NCBI GenBank assembly: GCA_020726505.1
Contig: JAHLEZ010000003.1
Span: 3,720,001 to 3,784,000 of the forward strand
Length of the DNA stretch: 64,000 nucleotides
Source of the DNA: Leptodontidium sp. MPI-SDFR-AT-0119
Taxonomy: Eukaryota > Ascomycota > Leotiomycetes > Helotiales > Leptodontidiaceae
Direction: 5' to 3'
Shown here: piece after piece, positions 20,575 to 30,513 of the stretch
Numbering within the stretch: position 1 is the first letter of the stretch
Layout of the letters: every line of letters starts with the position of its first letter
Program-made: the position numbers and the translations under genes
Notes under the pieces: model-generated
Databases searched by the model: none
Told to the model about the DNA's origin: nothing
The model's input: the letters and a program-made list of their open reading frames with translations, nothing else

Positions 20575-22783
20575 ATGGCAAGTTCGTTCGAGAAGTCGGT
20601 GAAGGGGGCAACGAAGATCAAGGTGAGAGAGATACTGGAGATAAATCTGGAGTTCTTGTAGATGTTTCTATTGAACTGTACTGACATGTTCTGGATAGGC
20701 CGCCCCGCCAAAGTCGAAGTACGCTCCATCCACAAGCTACCCATTTCAGAGCTCCACTGACTCTACCTGTCGAATAGATACATCGAGCATATTCTGATCG
20801 CGACTCATTCTGGGGAAGCAGGAGTTGCCGAGGTGTTCCGGGCGTTGCAGAATCGGCTGCGGGATTCAACATGGACGGTTGTATTCAAAAGTCTAATCAC
20901 AGTTCATCTGATGATTCGAGAGGGTTCGCCGGATGTGACATTGGGATACCTTGCACGGCATAGGAACATGCTGGCTATAAGTAGCTTTTCTGATGGTAGG
21001 TCTACGCGTGGGGAGGCTGGAGTGAAGCAATGCAAGAGTCTGGCCATGGCAGACAACTTCACTGAAACGAAACCGTGCTGACAGAGCATGGCAAAGTCCA
21101 AACCCAGGGTCGCAATATACGGCATTACACGAACTATCTGAGCGAGAGGGCGAGGGCATTTCGAGAAACGAAGACCGACTTTGTTAGAGGGGCGGAGAAT
21201 CGATTAGAGAAGATGACTGTGGACAAGGGACTCCTGCGAGAGACGGAAACCGTTCAGCACCAGATTACCGCTCTCTTGAAATGCGATGTTGGTTCGAATG
21301 ACTGAAGAGGTGTTCTTTTGCTAAGAAGTAATAGGTACTGGACAATGAGCCTGAAAACGAGATCACGATTACGGTATTTCGAATGCTAGTACTGGATCTC
21401 CTAGCTATGTTCCATGTCATGAACCAAGCCATGATCAATATTCTAGGTAGGGTTTCTATGGGACTTGGTTGAATTTTGTGCTAACTCCAGAAAGGCCATT
21501 TCTTCGAAATGTCTAGACCAGATGCTGAACGTGCAATGGAGATTTACAAGAACTTCACAAAACAAACTGATTTTGTGGTTCAATATCTCAGCACTGCTCG
21601 GCAATACGAGCATCAGACTCGGGTTGAAGTACCCAAACTCAAGCACGCCCCAGTGAACCTCGGAAAGCAACTTGAGGATTACCTCATGGATCCAGATTTT
21701 GAGGTCAACAGGAGACAATACATCGCTGAGTTGGAGTCAAAGTCGAACCGAACCAATGGAGCAAGCAAAGCATTTTCAGCACCTTCAAAAAGCGAGTCAG
21801 AGTCTCGAGCCGCGGCAGGAAAGGCATTCCCTGATGCCCAACCAGCTGTTTCAAAGCCAGCCCAACCCGCAAAAGGTCCTGATCCGGACTTAATCGATTT
21901 CTTCGAATCCATCGAGCAAAATCAGCAGCCCATGGCAACTCAAGCAGGAATGCAACAGCAGGCTCCCCAGTTCAATAATGGTGCCCCATTCCAGGTGCAG
22001 CAACAACCCCAGCAATTCCAGCAGAATGGGTTCGTTCAGCAGCAACAGACTGGGTTCCCAGGTGCAAATCCATTCGGACAGCCAAACCAGCAGCAAGCCT
22101 TTAATACGGGATTTGCAGGTGCTCAACAACAGCCGCAAGTTCAACCGAACTTCACTGGTGCCGGGTTTGGAGGATACGCCCCTCAACCCTCATTCCAATC
22201 TGGAAACCTATCCTCGATTCCCCAAGATTCTCCTGCGTCCTTCCAACAACAACAGCAGCAGCAAATGCCGCAACAACAGATGCTGGGGAACATGCAGACC
22301 GGTGCTCAGCAAACGAATCCCTTCCGTCAATCAATGATGGCCAATCCAACAGGAATGCCTGGTCCATCATTTCCAGCCTCGCCTCCTATTACTTCCCCCA
22401 TTACACACCAGTCAACTAATCCCTTCGCCAAATCAATATCTCCTGCTGGGCAACCTTTCTCACCACCTCCTGACCAGCAGTTTCAGCAACAGCAAATCCA
22501 GCAACAACAAACTGCTGCGGCAATTCGACCAATGCCTACTGGGACGAACCCATTTGCAAAGAATATTGCTTTGAACAATATGGCCCAGAGGCCCCAGACG
22601 AGTGGAGGTCTAGTCCCACAACCAACTGGTAGTACGAATCCCTTTCGCCAAAGTCAATTCGTCAACACGGTTACAGGATCGGGGTGGCAGCATAATCAAC
22701 AGCCAATGGGTGGTGGGCTTGACAACTTAGAAACCGTTCCAGTGTTCCCACGCCCGGCTCAGCAACAAGCTTGGCAGCAGTAA
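20575..22783 (+). CDS. YAP1801: AP180/CALM-type clathrin adaptor (ANTH domain)
   Basis: Six exons: 20575-20622, 20699-20718, 20778-20995, 21085-21287, 21335-21446 and 21495-22783. The total of 1890 nt encodes 629 residues. The protein begins MASSFEKSVKGATKIKAAPP then KSKY, the lysine-rich phosphoinositide-binding start of ANTH domains. It continues with IEHILIATHSG, WTVVFKSLITVHLMIREG, GRNIRHYTNYL and HFFEMSRPDAERAMEIYKNF, so the ANTH fold spans about residues 1-280. The C-terminal 350 residues are Gln/Pro-rich and carry five NPF motifs (ANPFGQ, TNPFRQ, TNPFAK, TNPFAK, TNPFRQ), ligands for EH-domain endocytic proteins such as Ede1/Pan1. It links PI(4,5)P2 membrane, cargo and clathrin at endocytic sites. 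The last intron acceptor (AAAG at 21491-21494) was chosen because it keeps frame and the family sequence. Confidence 0.92.
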
Positions 22784-23112
22784 TTGGATTGAACAGAAGG
22801 CAATGGGCACGTTTCCTTTCTTGGCTGAGACCTTAATCATAGCATGGCGTTACGAGATCAGTTACCAAGTCTTTTTTCACTTTTTTCACAAGTTTGGAGA
22901 TGGGAGACGGGATGGTTTTGGCATTCAAAATGCATAATGTGGTATTACATGCTACCTTTCTGCTAGATGAGAAATGGGCGGCTGGTATTAAGCGTCTAAT
23001 GAAAGACCAGTTCAGTGTGCCCAGTTTTGCACCCCATGTATCCGCAACGCCAGTGACCATGCTTGAACGCCCATGAAATCCCAGTAAAACAACGCTCGCT
23101 CGAAATGCCGGT
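22784..23112. other. Convergent 3' intergenic region
   Basis: 329 bp between the 3' ends of the adaptor gene and TFB3. No coding signal. Presumed overlapping 3' UTRs. Confidence 0.5.
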
Positions 23113-24201
23113 CTAGAAAACATCGTCTAGTTCCATTTTAGACTCCAGTCTCACTTTCCCACTAGAAGCCTGGACTGTTGCCATCGAAGCCACCGCAGAT
23201 GATGCCGCTGGTTGCGGCTTTTTGGCAACCTCATCTTCTATGAACACTCCCAGGCCGGAAAATGCCTCGAACATCGTCCTAGCGTAGTACTCTTGTAGAC
23301 TGTAACCTCCAGCCATCTGTCGTTGGTCCGACTTGCAGTTCGCCAACCACTCGCTCTCATAGTCATCCTGAAGCACATATCTAGACGGCGTAAGATCCAC
23401 ACCCCCAAAAGGATCATACGGCTTCTCCACGACAGGCGCCTCTTTCTTCTTCAGGCCCCTCAGCGTCAATCCGCTACCATTGCTCTCACCAAAGCTCTGT
23501 ACAGCCTCCCTTCTCGCACCACTCTTCTTTAAAATAACCTTCTGGGCCTGCATAGTGATCTGCCTAGCATCCTCATCCGTATTAGCCATTCTCTCCAACA
23601 CATCTCTCCGACTCTGCTCGACATCCTTCTTCGCAGCCTCCTCTTCCCTAATAACCGCCAGACGTCTCTGCCTCGCCGCCTCCTTCTCCGCCTTCTCCCT
23701 CCTCCTCTCCAACTCAGCCTCCTCAAGCCCCGCCTTGCGATTATCCTCAATATCCCCCATATTGCTCTCCTTATACCTCTTCAGCCTCTCCTCCGCCCTG
23801 GCCTTCTCCTCTCTACTCCCCTCCACCAGGTCAAAAATCAGCGTCTCTACCTCCTCGAGATAATTATTCCAATCCAGCAACGTCTCGAACTCATCCTGTC
23901 GTCTGTTGAACACGGCGCCAACTCTCTTCCTGATATCCACCTCCCGCTCGACTTTCAAGTCCGCAAAGAACGCTTTGTGGAATCCCTTTTTGCGCAGTGT
24001 TTTCCCGCAGTATGGAACTGGACAGGATGCTGGTCCGGACGTGAAGATCCGATCTACGCATGTGGAGCACATCTTGTGGTAGCATTCTGGGTTGATGAGG
24101 AATTGAAGGGAGGGGTTGAGGTAGCGGTTTGATTTGCAGACGGGGCAGATGTCGTCTGAGGGGTCGTTGGGTGGCGCTTTGGATATGCTATTGCGAAACA
24201 T
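23113..24201 (-). CDS. TFB3: TFIIH/CAK assembly subunit TFB3 (MAT1 homologue)
   Basis: Single exon of 362 residues from the ATG at 24201 (MFRNSISKAP). The frame extends 58 codons further upstream, but that part lacks family sequence, so I use the internal start. Residues 19-65 form the N-terminal C3HC4 RING: C19, C22, C40, H42, C45, C48, C60, C65 in CPVCKSNRY, NPECYHKMCSTCVDR and CPVPYCGKTL. Then FHKAFFADLKVEREVDIRKR and VFNRRQDEFETLLDWNNYLE, hallmark MAT1/Tfb3 blocks, lead into a long charged coiled coil (about residues 110-230). The C-terminal CDK/cyclin-binding part ends LESKMELDDVF. It bridges the CDK-activating kinase (Kin28-Ccl1) to core TFIIH in transcription initiation and nucleotide excision repair. 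Confidence 0.94.
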   Translation of the reverse strand: MFRNSISKAPPNDPSDDICPVCKSNRYLNPSLQFLINPECYHKMCSTCVDRIFTSGPASCPVPYCGKTLRKKGFHKAFFADLKVEREVDIRKRVGAVFNRRQDEFETLLDWNNYLEEVETLIFDLVEGSREEKARAEERLKRYKESNMGDIEDNRKAGLEEAELERRREKAEKEAARQRRLAVIREEEAAKKDVEQSRRDVLERMANTDEDARQITMQAQKVILKKSGARREAVQSFGESNGSGLTLRGLKKKEAPVVEKPYDPFGGVDLTPSRYVLQDDYESEWLANCKSDQRQMAGGYSLQEYYARTMFEAFSGLGVFIEDEVAKKPQPAASSAVASMATVQASSGKVRLESKMELDDVF

Positions 24202-24406
24202 GTTGGTGGGTTGAGGAGAGGGGATGGGAGGTTGGTGTGGTGTGGATTGGAGCTGGTCGTGTTGGAGGCAACGAGGCTGTTGTTTTAAGAACGACGCGCT
24301 AAATTTCGAGGAGGCGATTTCAAAGCCTTGTCTGTCTCCCCGCGCTCCACCTGAGCTTCGAGAACATCCCACCACAATTCAATTCCACAACAACAAAGCC
24401 GCGACC
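24202..24406. promoter_or_regulatory. Shared head-to-head promoter of TFB3 and nudC
   Basis: Only 205 bp separate the two start codons. The region therefore must hold both 5' UTRs and a bidirectional core promoter. No TATA box is obvious. Confidence 0.6.
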
Positions 24407-25165
24407 ATGGCAGACAAAGGTGCGTTCATGTTCACCATAGTGTTGCATATTCTCTATCGCATTCCCTGACGGACAAAAAACAATTTTGGTCCACGAATGA
24501 TCTCTAACGAATAATACCTCTAGAACCAACCAAAGAGGAAGAAGCAGCAGCGGCCGCAAAACAGAAAGAAGAACAAGACGCCCTCCCCTACAAATGGTCG
24601 CAAACAATCGGCGACCTTGACGTCTCGGTGGAGATTCCTGAAAACCTGAAGGCCAGGGACTTGAATGTCGAGGTCAAGAGGAAGAAGTTATTGCTTGCGA
24701 TTAAAGGCCAGGATCCTATCATCAGTGTACGTTTACTCTACTTCCCCCATCCCAGGACTATTTATTTTTATTTTTACAAAAGAACATGAAGCTGATCTGG
24801 GATATATAATACAGGGTGACCTCCCCCACGAAATCCACGTCGACGAATCAACATGGACACTAGTCTCCTCTCCATCAGGCACCAAACTCCTCGAACTCCA
24901 CCTCGATAAAGTCAATAAGATGCAATGGTGGGAGCACGTCGTTACTACAGCGCCTAAGATTGACGTCACTAAGATCCAGCCCGAGAACAGCAAGTTGGGC
25001 GATCTGGATGGGGAGACGAGAGGTATGGTCGAGAAGATGATGTATGATCAGCGGCAGAAGGAAGCGGGCTTGCCGACCAGTGATGAGGAGAAGAAGCAGG
25101 AGATGCTAAAGAACTTCATGAAGTCTCACCCTGAGATGGATTTCTCGAAGGCGAAGATGAATTAG
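24407..25165 (+). CDS. nudC: Nuclear movement protein NudC (CS domain)
   Basis: Three exons: 24407-24419, 24524-24726 and 24815-25165, totalling 567 nt and 188 residues. The tiny first exon encodes MADK plus one base. Its ATG has a strong CGACCATGG context. A charged segment [19 protein letters not shown] precedes the CS (p23-like) domain at about residues 28-115. This contains [37 protein letters not shown], and after intron 2 [16 protein letters not shown] and [20 protein letters not shown]. The C-terminal helix has [40 protein letters not shown] and FSKAKMN, the family-diagnostic end. NudC acts as an Hsp90-linked chaperone for dynein/LIS1 (NudF) and supports nuclear migration in hyphae. 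Confidence 0.96.
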
Positions 25166-25662
25166 AATGGCTTGGAGGTGGTGGGTTGAAGTTTATGAGG
25201 TTACGAGGTCATGATTGAAGCGAAGCTTGCGTTGCGTGCGGTAGAAAATGGCCTGGACGGATTGCAAATACGTTTCGTAGAGACCTTCTATCTTGCTGGG
25301 CCGCCTGAATCGCATGGAATACCAAAATAAATGATTTCCTCAAGCTGTGTTTTCATTGTTCCTGACAAAGTTGAGGACATTGTAATTAAGCGAAGTCGAT
25401 TTGGAAGGGTCAAAACAACACCACACAGCTCGCCACACAGCTCGAAATTAGAACGAACTACACGAAACCAATCATGACAATTCATTCTTCGATCATGGCC
25501 TCTCATCTTCCTTGTCCAAAGCCTCAGCTCAACCTTTTGATATTGTACATATACATATTCCAGTTGATACACTCATCCCTAACTTTTATAACCCCATGCT
25601 ATTTATCATCCCAGTCCATCCGAACTCTTGACATGCAATTGCCTCTCACAAATGCAATCCAT
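25166..25662. other. Convergent 3' intergenic region
   Basis: Between the 3' ends of nudC and SWP1. Short frames here are not supported. Contains the presumed 3' UTRs. Confidence 0.5.
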
Positions 25663-26706
25663 CTACCTCTCACCCGCCAAACGACGGCTCTGGACCTCAG
25701 ACAAAGCCTTACTTCCACTGAGGAAAGCCACCAGGCCAACCACGCCCGCGGCGGGTAATGTCTGGAACAAAGTCCAGTTGTAGTAGTAGAGGAAGAAGAT
25801 ACCCTCCATAGACAAGATCGATCCGAAGAAGAGACTGTGCGAGATTGGGGCGGCTCCAATGGCTTTGGAGAGGTGGGTGAGATTGGCTCCAAGGTATGCC
25901 CACTGTGTTCTGTTAGTACTCAGTCAGATAATCAGGAAGGGAATGAGCTTACGGCTCCGAAAAGAACTGGCACCGTAGCTAGGACTGCGAGGACAAAGAA
26001 CATCGAGATGATCTTAGGTCCGCTCTTGGGGTCTGCCTTGAAGATATGGTTGATCTCCTCTCGTTGCCCATATCTTAATGGAGCCTCATATTTTGGGAGA
26101 GGGACATTAGAGTCGATCTGGACATCTAGATTGAACACATGGTTGCTGAAGCCCTGAGCGGTACCGAATGATGCAAGAAGGAGGGTAGCTCGGAGGGGTT
26201 GAGTGGATGTGAGGAGTTGGATTGGGAGGTCTTTTTGAGTCTGGTCACTCAATCAGCAATTAACTTTCCAACTCGCAGATTTGAATCACGTACAAAGTCG
26301 ACTTTGCCCTTTCCGTTCTCCTTGACTGAGAAAGGGAATGTAGCTTCCAGTCCCGTGTCCTGGTCTCTGAGGAGGAGGAATGCCTGATGTGGTCTCTTCG
26401 CCTTCCCAGCTTCCGTCGCCGACAGGACAATCTTCAGCGAATCTGCCGCACCCAGCGTAACCGGTTTCGCAAGGGGAACATGATCGGAGAGCCTATACCA
26501 TTCAATGAGTATACATACAACTTCTCGATCCAGCCATGACAGGTTCAGAAGCTAGGGAAAGAGACGTACTTGTCCTTAAATGCGCTGCCAGCACCGCCCT
26601 TGCCAGTGACCGAGATCACAGCCTCGTCGAAACCCCATGTAGCTGCCTCTGCTACGCTCGCACCGAGCAGCAGTATAGAAGGGAGTAATGAGTGTAGGAA
26701 TCGCAT
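25663..26706 (-). CDS. SWP1: Oligosaccharyltransferase subunit SWP1 (ribophorin II)
   Basis: Four exons: 26706-26570, 26492-26294, 26240-25953 and 25902-25663, totalling 864 nt and 287 residues. The ATG at 26706 begins a clear signal peptide, MRFLHSLLPSILLLGASVAEA, with cleavage expected near residue 21-22. The luminal part (about 22-185) has DSLKIVLSATEAGKAKRPHQ and a KPVTLG-type beta pattern as in ribophorin II. The C-terminus holds three hydrophobic helices (IISMFFVLAVLATVPVLFGA, ISHSLFFGSILSMEGIFFLY, LPAAGVVGLVAFLSG). It is an ER-membrane, non-catalytic subunit of the complex that N-glycosylates nascent proteins. The frame extends upstream of 26706, but only this start gives a signal peptide. 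Confidence 0.92.
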
Positions 26707-27531
26707 TGTTGGTTGTTGGATTTCTTGTGGTGGTGGGATTATGGGAGCTCCGCAGCCGCGTACATCAACTGCACTGGACGACAAGTCTTGAAAGGTGTCC
26801 GAACTCATAGCGTGGACAGGGGTCTGCAATTGCCGGGCGGGCTTGAACTTCGACAAGACTTGAGACTTTTGAGACTTTGATTTCTGGCATCTCCCCTTGA
26901 CAACACCACAACGTAAATATTGTTACGATTTCATTCGAACATCTTTCTGCTGTAATAAAATTGCTCAGGATAGCATTTTGATTTAGAAAAGTATCGGGTT
27001 TGTCTTTACATCTCAATTCTGAATCTGGTCGCCCAAGGGGTACCTAGAGACCAGTCTGATTCCATGCTTTCGTACTGTGCATTTCATCTATCGAAAATGC
27101 CTCTATTTGCTAATATCTCTTTTGCCATTTCAAAAGCCTCATGTACGTCGGTCCTATCCCATTAGAGTTATTTTTCTACGATTCTGGCCTGTTCATCCCA
27201 CCTCTTGTATGCATCGGCGGAATCCGTTGAGCGGCTCCTGGCGACAAGAGATCTGGATCCCCCCTTTGACGCCTATCGGGACCCGCGGCGACATTGCAGC
27301 TTCCATAGACAAATTTCATAGGTTGTTAATCCGCGCAGATAGCTGATACAGCGGGTCGCTGAGATGCGAAGTAACCATTAGCTGTGGATATAAATTTGAG
27401 GCTCGGTGGCTGCCGGAGTTGAAGGATATAAGGACAACGAGAGTCCCTCGCCTTGTAAATCATTCATCACACAACATAAACAACATCTTCGCTACTAGGA
27501 AAGCCTAAGCTTCACAAGGAAATCCAACACA
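26707..27531. other. Divergent intergenic region (SWP1 / xanA)
   Basis: Holds both promoters. On the xanA side, an AGATAG (HGATAR-type GATA site) lies at 27338-27343 and a purine-regulator-like site at 27403-27416. The last 50 bp are a C/A-rich leader ending AACACAATGG. No gene supported. Confidence 0.5.
27403..27416 (+). promoter_or_regulatory. UaY-like site TCGG-N6-CCGG upstream of xanA
   Basis: TCGGTGGCTGCCGG lies 116 bp before the xanA start codon. It differs by one base from TCGG-N6-CCGA, the site bound by the Zn2Cys6 purine-utilisation activator UaY in Aspergillus nidulans. The functional assignment is inference. Confidence 0.45.
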
Positions 27532-28662
27532 ATGGCAGTCAAGACCCTCGAAGTCCGCCCTCTCCAAGCACCCAACCCAACTTCCGCAGTTGACTTTGGT
27601 GTTGAAATCTACAATGCCGATCTGGAGAATCTCTCGGACGATGACTTCGAGATAATTCGCAACGCACTCTACCACTCACACGTTGTTGTCCTCAAGAACC
27701 AGTCTACCCTCTCCGCGAAAGCGCAATACGAACTCACCAAGCGGTTTGATCCAGCTTCTGAGAGTTACGGCCACGGCAAGACTCTTGATGCCAAACGCTC
27801 CGTTCTACACCCGGATCTGAAGACAATCCCGTATCAACCGCAAGTCCAGGTCATTGGAAACGGTCTTTACGATGAGTATGAGGGATTGAAGAACATCAAA
27901 CTTGTCCACCCCCACCACAAGACCTTCCACAAGGTCGCCATTCCAGAGGAGGAGGACTTGGATTTCACCCGCTTCTACCGCTGGCACATCGACGCAGCGC
28001 TCTATGCTCTCAACCCACCCAGGGTGACCTCCCTCATCGCCATCAAGGTCCCAGCTGGTAGACGCCAAACCCTCCGCTACGACGATGGTACCGGCGAGGA
28101 GATGGATGTCCCACTTGGAACGACGGCTTTCGTCTCCGGCCAGAACATGTACAACATCCTAAGCGAGGAGGACAAGGAGTTCGTCCGCAACGCCAAGGTG
28201 GAATACGCTCCTCACCCATATATCTGGATGTCTCCAGCCAAGAGCAGATCAGACGGCCTTGGAATGGTCTCGGATGGAACCGAGCTCCCTCTCTCAGAGC
28301 TCCCTCCGGTCGACGAGAAATCCATCAAGATCCTGCCTATGTGCTGGAAGAACCCCGTCACCGGCAACCTGGCTCTTCAAATCCACCCCAGCGCTGTCAA
28401 AGCCATCCACCTCCCTAATGGAGAGGTCATGACTGATCTCAAGGAGGTGCGAGATTTGGTTCACCGCCTCCAACGCCCTGCCATCTCTCCGCAACACGTC
28501 TACCCACATGACTGGGAGGAAGGTGACTGTGTCTTGTTCAACAACCAGGGTGTTCTCCACTCAGTTGTTGGCGCCTTCAGCCCCGAAGAGCAGCGTCTCT
28601 TCAGACAGTGCAACCTAGCTTCGAGCGAGGGTGTTGAGGGACCAGATGGGAAGCTCTACTAG
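27532..28662 (+). CDS. xanA: Xanthine dioxygenase (alpha-ketoglutarate-dependent, TauD/TfdA family)
   Basis: Single exon of 376 residues. It converts xanthine to uric acid using 2-oxoglutarate, O2 and Fe(II), releasing succinate and CO2, so fungi with this enzyme can use xanthine without a molybdenum hydroxylase. Iron ligands are visible as H152-x-D154 in YRWHIDAALYALNPP and H343 in NNQGVLHSVVGAF. Arginines R355 and R358, candidates for 2-oxoglutarate binding, follow in EEQRLFRQCNLASS. The blocks FYRWHIDAALY, QTLRYDDGTGEEMDVPLGTT and YAPHPYIWMSPAKS are those I associate with fungal XanA rather than with taurine or sulfonate dioxygenases, and ligand spacing and length also fit. Expression is probably purine-inducible and nitrogen-regulated, given the sites upstream. 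Confidence 0.85.
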   Translation: MAVKTLEVRPLQAPNPTSAVDFGVEIYNADLENLSDDDFEIIRNALYHSHVVVLKNQSTLSAKAQYELTKRFDPASESYGHGKTLDAKRSVLHPDLKTIPYQPQVQVIGNGLYDEYEGLKNIKLVHPHHKTFHKVAIPEEEDLDFTRFYRWHIDAALYALNPPRVTSLIAIKVPAGRRQTLRYDDGTGEEMDVPLGTTAFVSGQNMYNILSEEDKEFVRNAKVEYAPHPYIWMSPAKSRSDGLGMVSDGTELPLSELPPVDEKSIKILPMCWKNPVTGNLALQIHPSAVKAIHLPNGEVMTDLKEVRDLVHRLQRPAISPQHVYPHDWEEGDCVLFNNQGVLHSVVGAFSPEEQRLFRQCNLASSEGVEGPDGKLY

Positions 28663-30513
28663 ACTCTGAAGTAAAAGTGTGGAAGAATCGATGGATGATG
28701 GAGGAGTGGTGAGACATTCGCATGTGCTTGTGTTCATGCTTGTGTCTGTTTTAATGTTTGTTTGTACGACTTGCATTTTGGTGTTGGGATGAAAATTTAC
28801 GAACTCGGCGTTGGACGTATCAAAGCCTCGAATGAGGAACTCGGCGTTTTATCGTAACAAGCGTATACCCATTTTGCTTTTAGTTACAATGTTATTTTGT
28901 TTTTGCCTTGCTTTGCCTCACTCTTCTCTACTTTTCAATTGCAGTAGCGATGAGACTAGAAATCGAAATCGAAATACACATACACAGTTCTTACTCTATG
29001 CGAACGAATGCGAGACTGTGACTCAAATCATTTATCGTGAAGGTGTGCCCAAGCTGACAACTGACAATCCTCACTCAGTTTCAGCATGTGATTGCCTACT
29101 CTCCTCTCCTCTCCAACACCAGACGGAACGACAGTCCGTGAAAGCAGCCCAACCCAGCCAAAATCCCAAATAAAGAAAATCCCTCGCCTCTCACACCTAC
29201 ACCCTCAGAATATCAAGCTGGAGCATGACTGGTGAGCCAGCGAGCTTTCACATGCAGGGACTGGAAATGTGTAGGCAGGTAGGTGGGTAGATGGGCTAGC
29301 TATTGCGGATAGGTGTGTTACACGCATGCGATGGGGATCGTACATTGCAGCGAAGGAGATGCTGTGGAACATATATACGTTTGATCACAGGCTGGCTATT
29401 CTCAGCCTCGTGATAGCGGTGTGGGAGTGGGAGTGAGAGCCAGTCAGCCTTGGGTTGGATATCAATTTCTCTTACATTTCCCACATTTTGGTACTTGTGC
29501 CTGTGCTCGTCAGTAACAAGCAACGAGTATTGAAGCTTGTGATCGTCAGCTTGGCAAGCGAGTGCATTGGCTTATGTGATGAAGGAACTGAACCTGAACC
29601 TGAATGAGAAAAACGGATAAAGATGTTCCGCTGACTGAATACATGCATACATCCAAGACAACACAAGAACTTCTCGAATAAGGGTCTTACTCGTGTTTCC
29701 TTTTCCTCAGCCAGTAGAAGTAACAGAGGCTCACGTTGGCCTTCTTCGTGGGGCTGCCAATGGAATCCAAAGCCATCCAAGCGCTGCAGCCGTACGGAGC
29801 GCCGCAGCGCATCCGCATGTACCTCGTTCCTCAGACGTCAAGTATCAGCTGAGAAGAGCAGATTTCACTCATTCTCACCCATGGGGCCGGCCGTGGGGAT
29901 CCCGCAAAAAAGGAACGAGGAAAAATGTGTGGGGTGTATCCTTTTTCTGGGATGGGGATGGGATGTTGAAGAAGGGAAGTGGTTGTTATTGGCTTGAGCT
30001 GGTTTGAAGAGCTTAGCCTGCATCTCTGGGTGTGATTTCATGCAGTTGACATGGGCAGTTGATAGGTGGTACTCCTGGGAAATGGAGGCGACAAAAGATC
30101 CGACCTGGGACGATCTTGGTTTTTGTACTCCGTACTGGACTGTACATCCCACTTGCTTGCTTGCAGTCCTAGTCGTCCTAGTCATCCTAGTCCGGTTGTT
30201 ACTGTAAGTTGTGACGAGCAACACAGTAATGTGCTCGTCAGCTGTTGCAGTTTGACTCAAGAATGGCATATCTCCGGCTTCTCATTTGATGACGCTGGTT
30301 CAGCTTGTGTTTGTGCTCGTGACACCCTCGGACCAATTTCCGCACGCCGATGTTTGGTCACATCACCGCTACTCTCGGGACTTATTTGGTGTATTTTGGA
30401 GAAAGTGGCTGCTGCTGAACAACCATAACATAACTCAACACGTACAACAACCCACGACACTCCTTTAAACACTGCCGGTCCTCCCGTGTGTCTCGCAGAC
30501 GTTTACACTTGAC
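28663..30513. other. Intergenic, 1.85 kb
   Basis: 3' UTR of xanA and a long upstream region for the lipase gene. Frames at 28811-29173, 29693-30007 and 30066-30428 lack family resemblance. Sequence from about 30420 is C/A-rich like a 5' leader. Nothing else recognised. Confidence 0.5.

Noticed and set aside
23480..23863. Plus-strand 127-codon frame
   Set aside because: It is antisense to TFB3, and its Ser/Leu-rich composition is a by-product of the charged coiled-coil coding strand.
24202..24375. N-terminal extension of TFB3 by 58 residues
   Set aside because: The extra sequence has no family similarity and would run into the nudC promoter. The internal ATG gives the standard start just before the RING.
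26707..26856. N-terminal extension of SWP1 by 50 residues
   Set aside because: It would bury the signal peptide. The ATG at 26706 places it correctly at the N-terminus.
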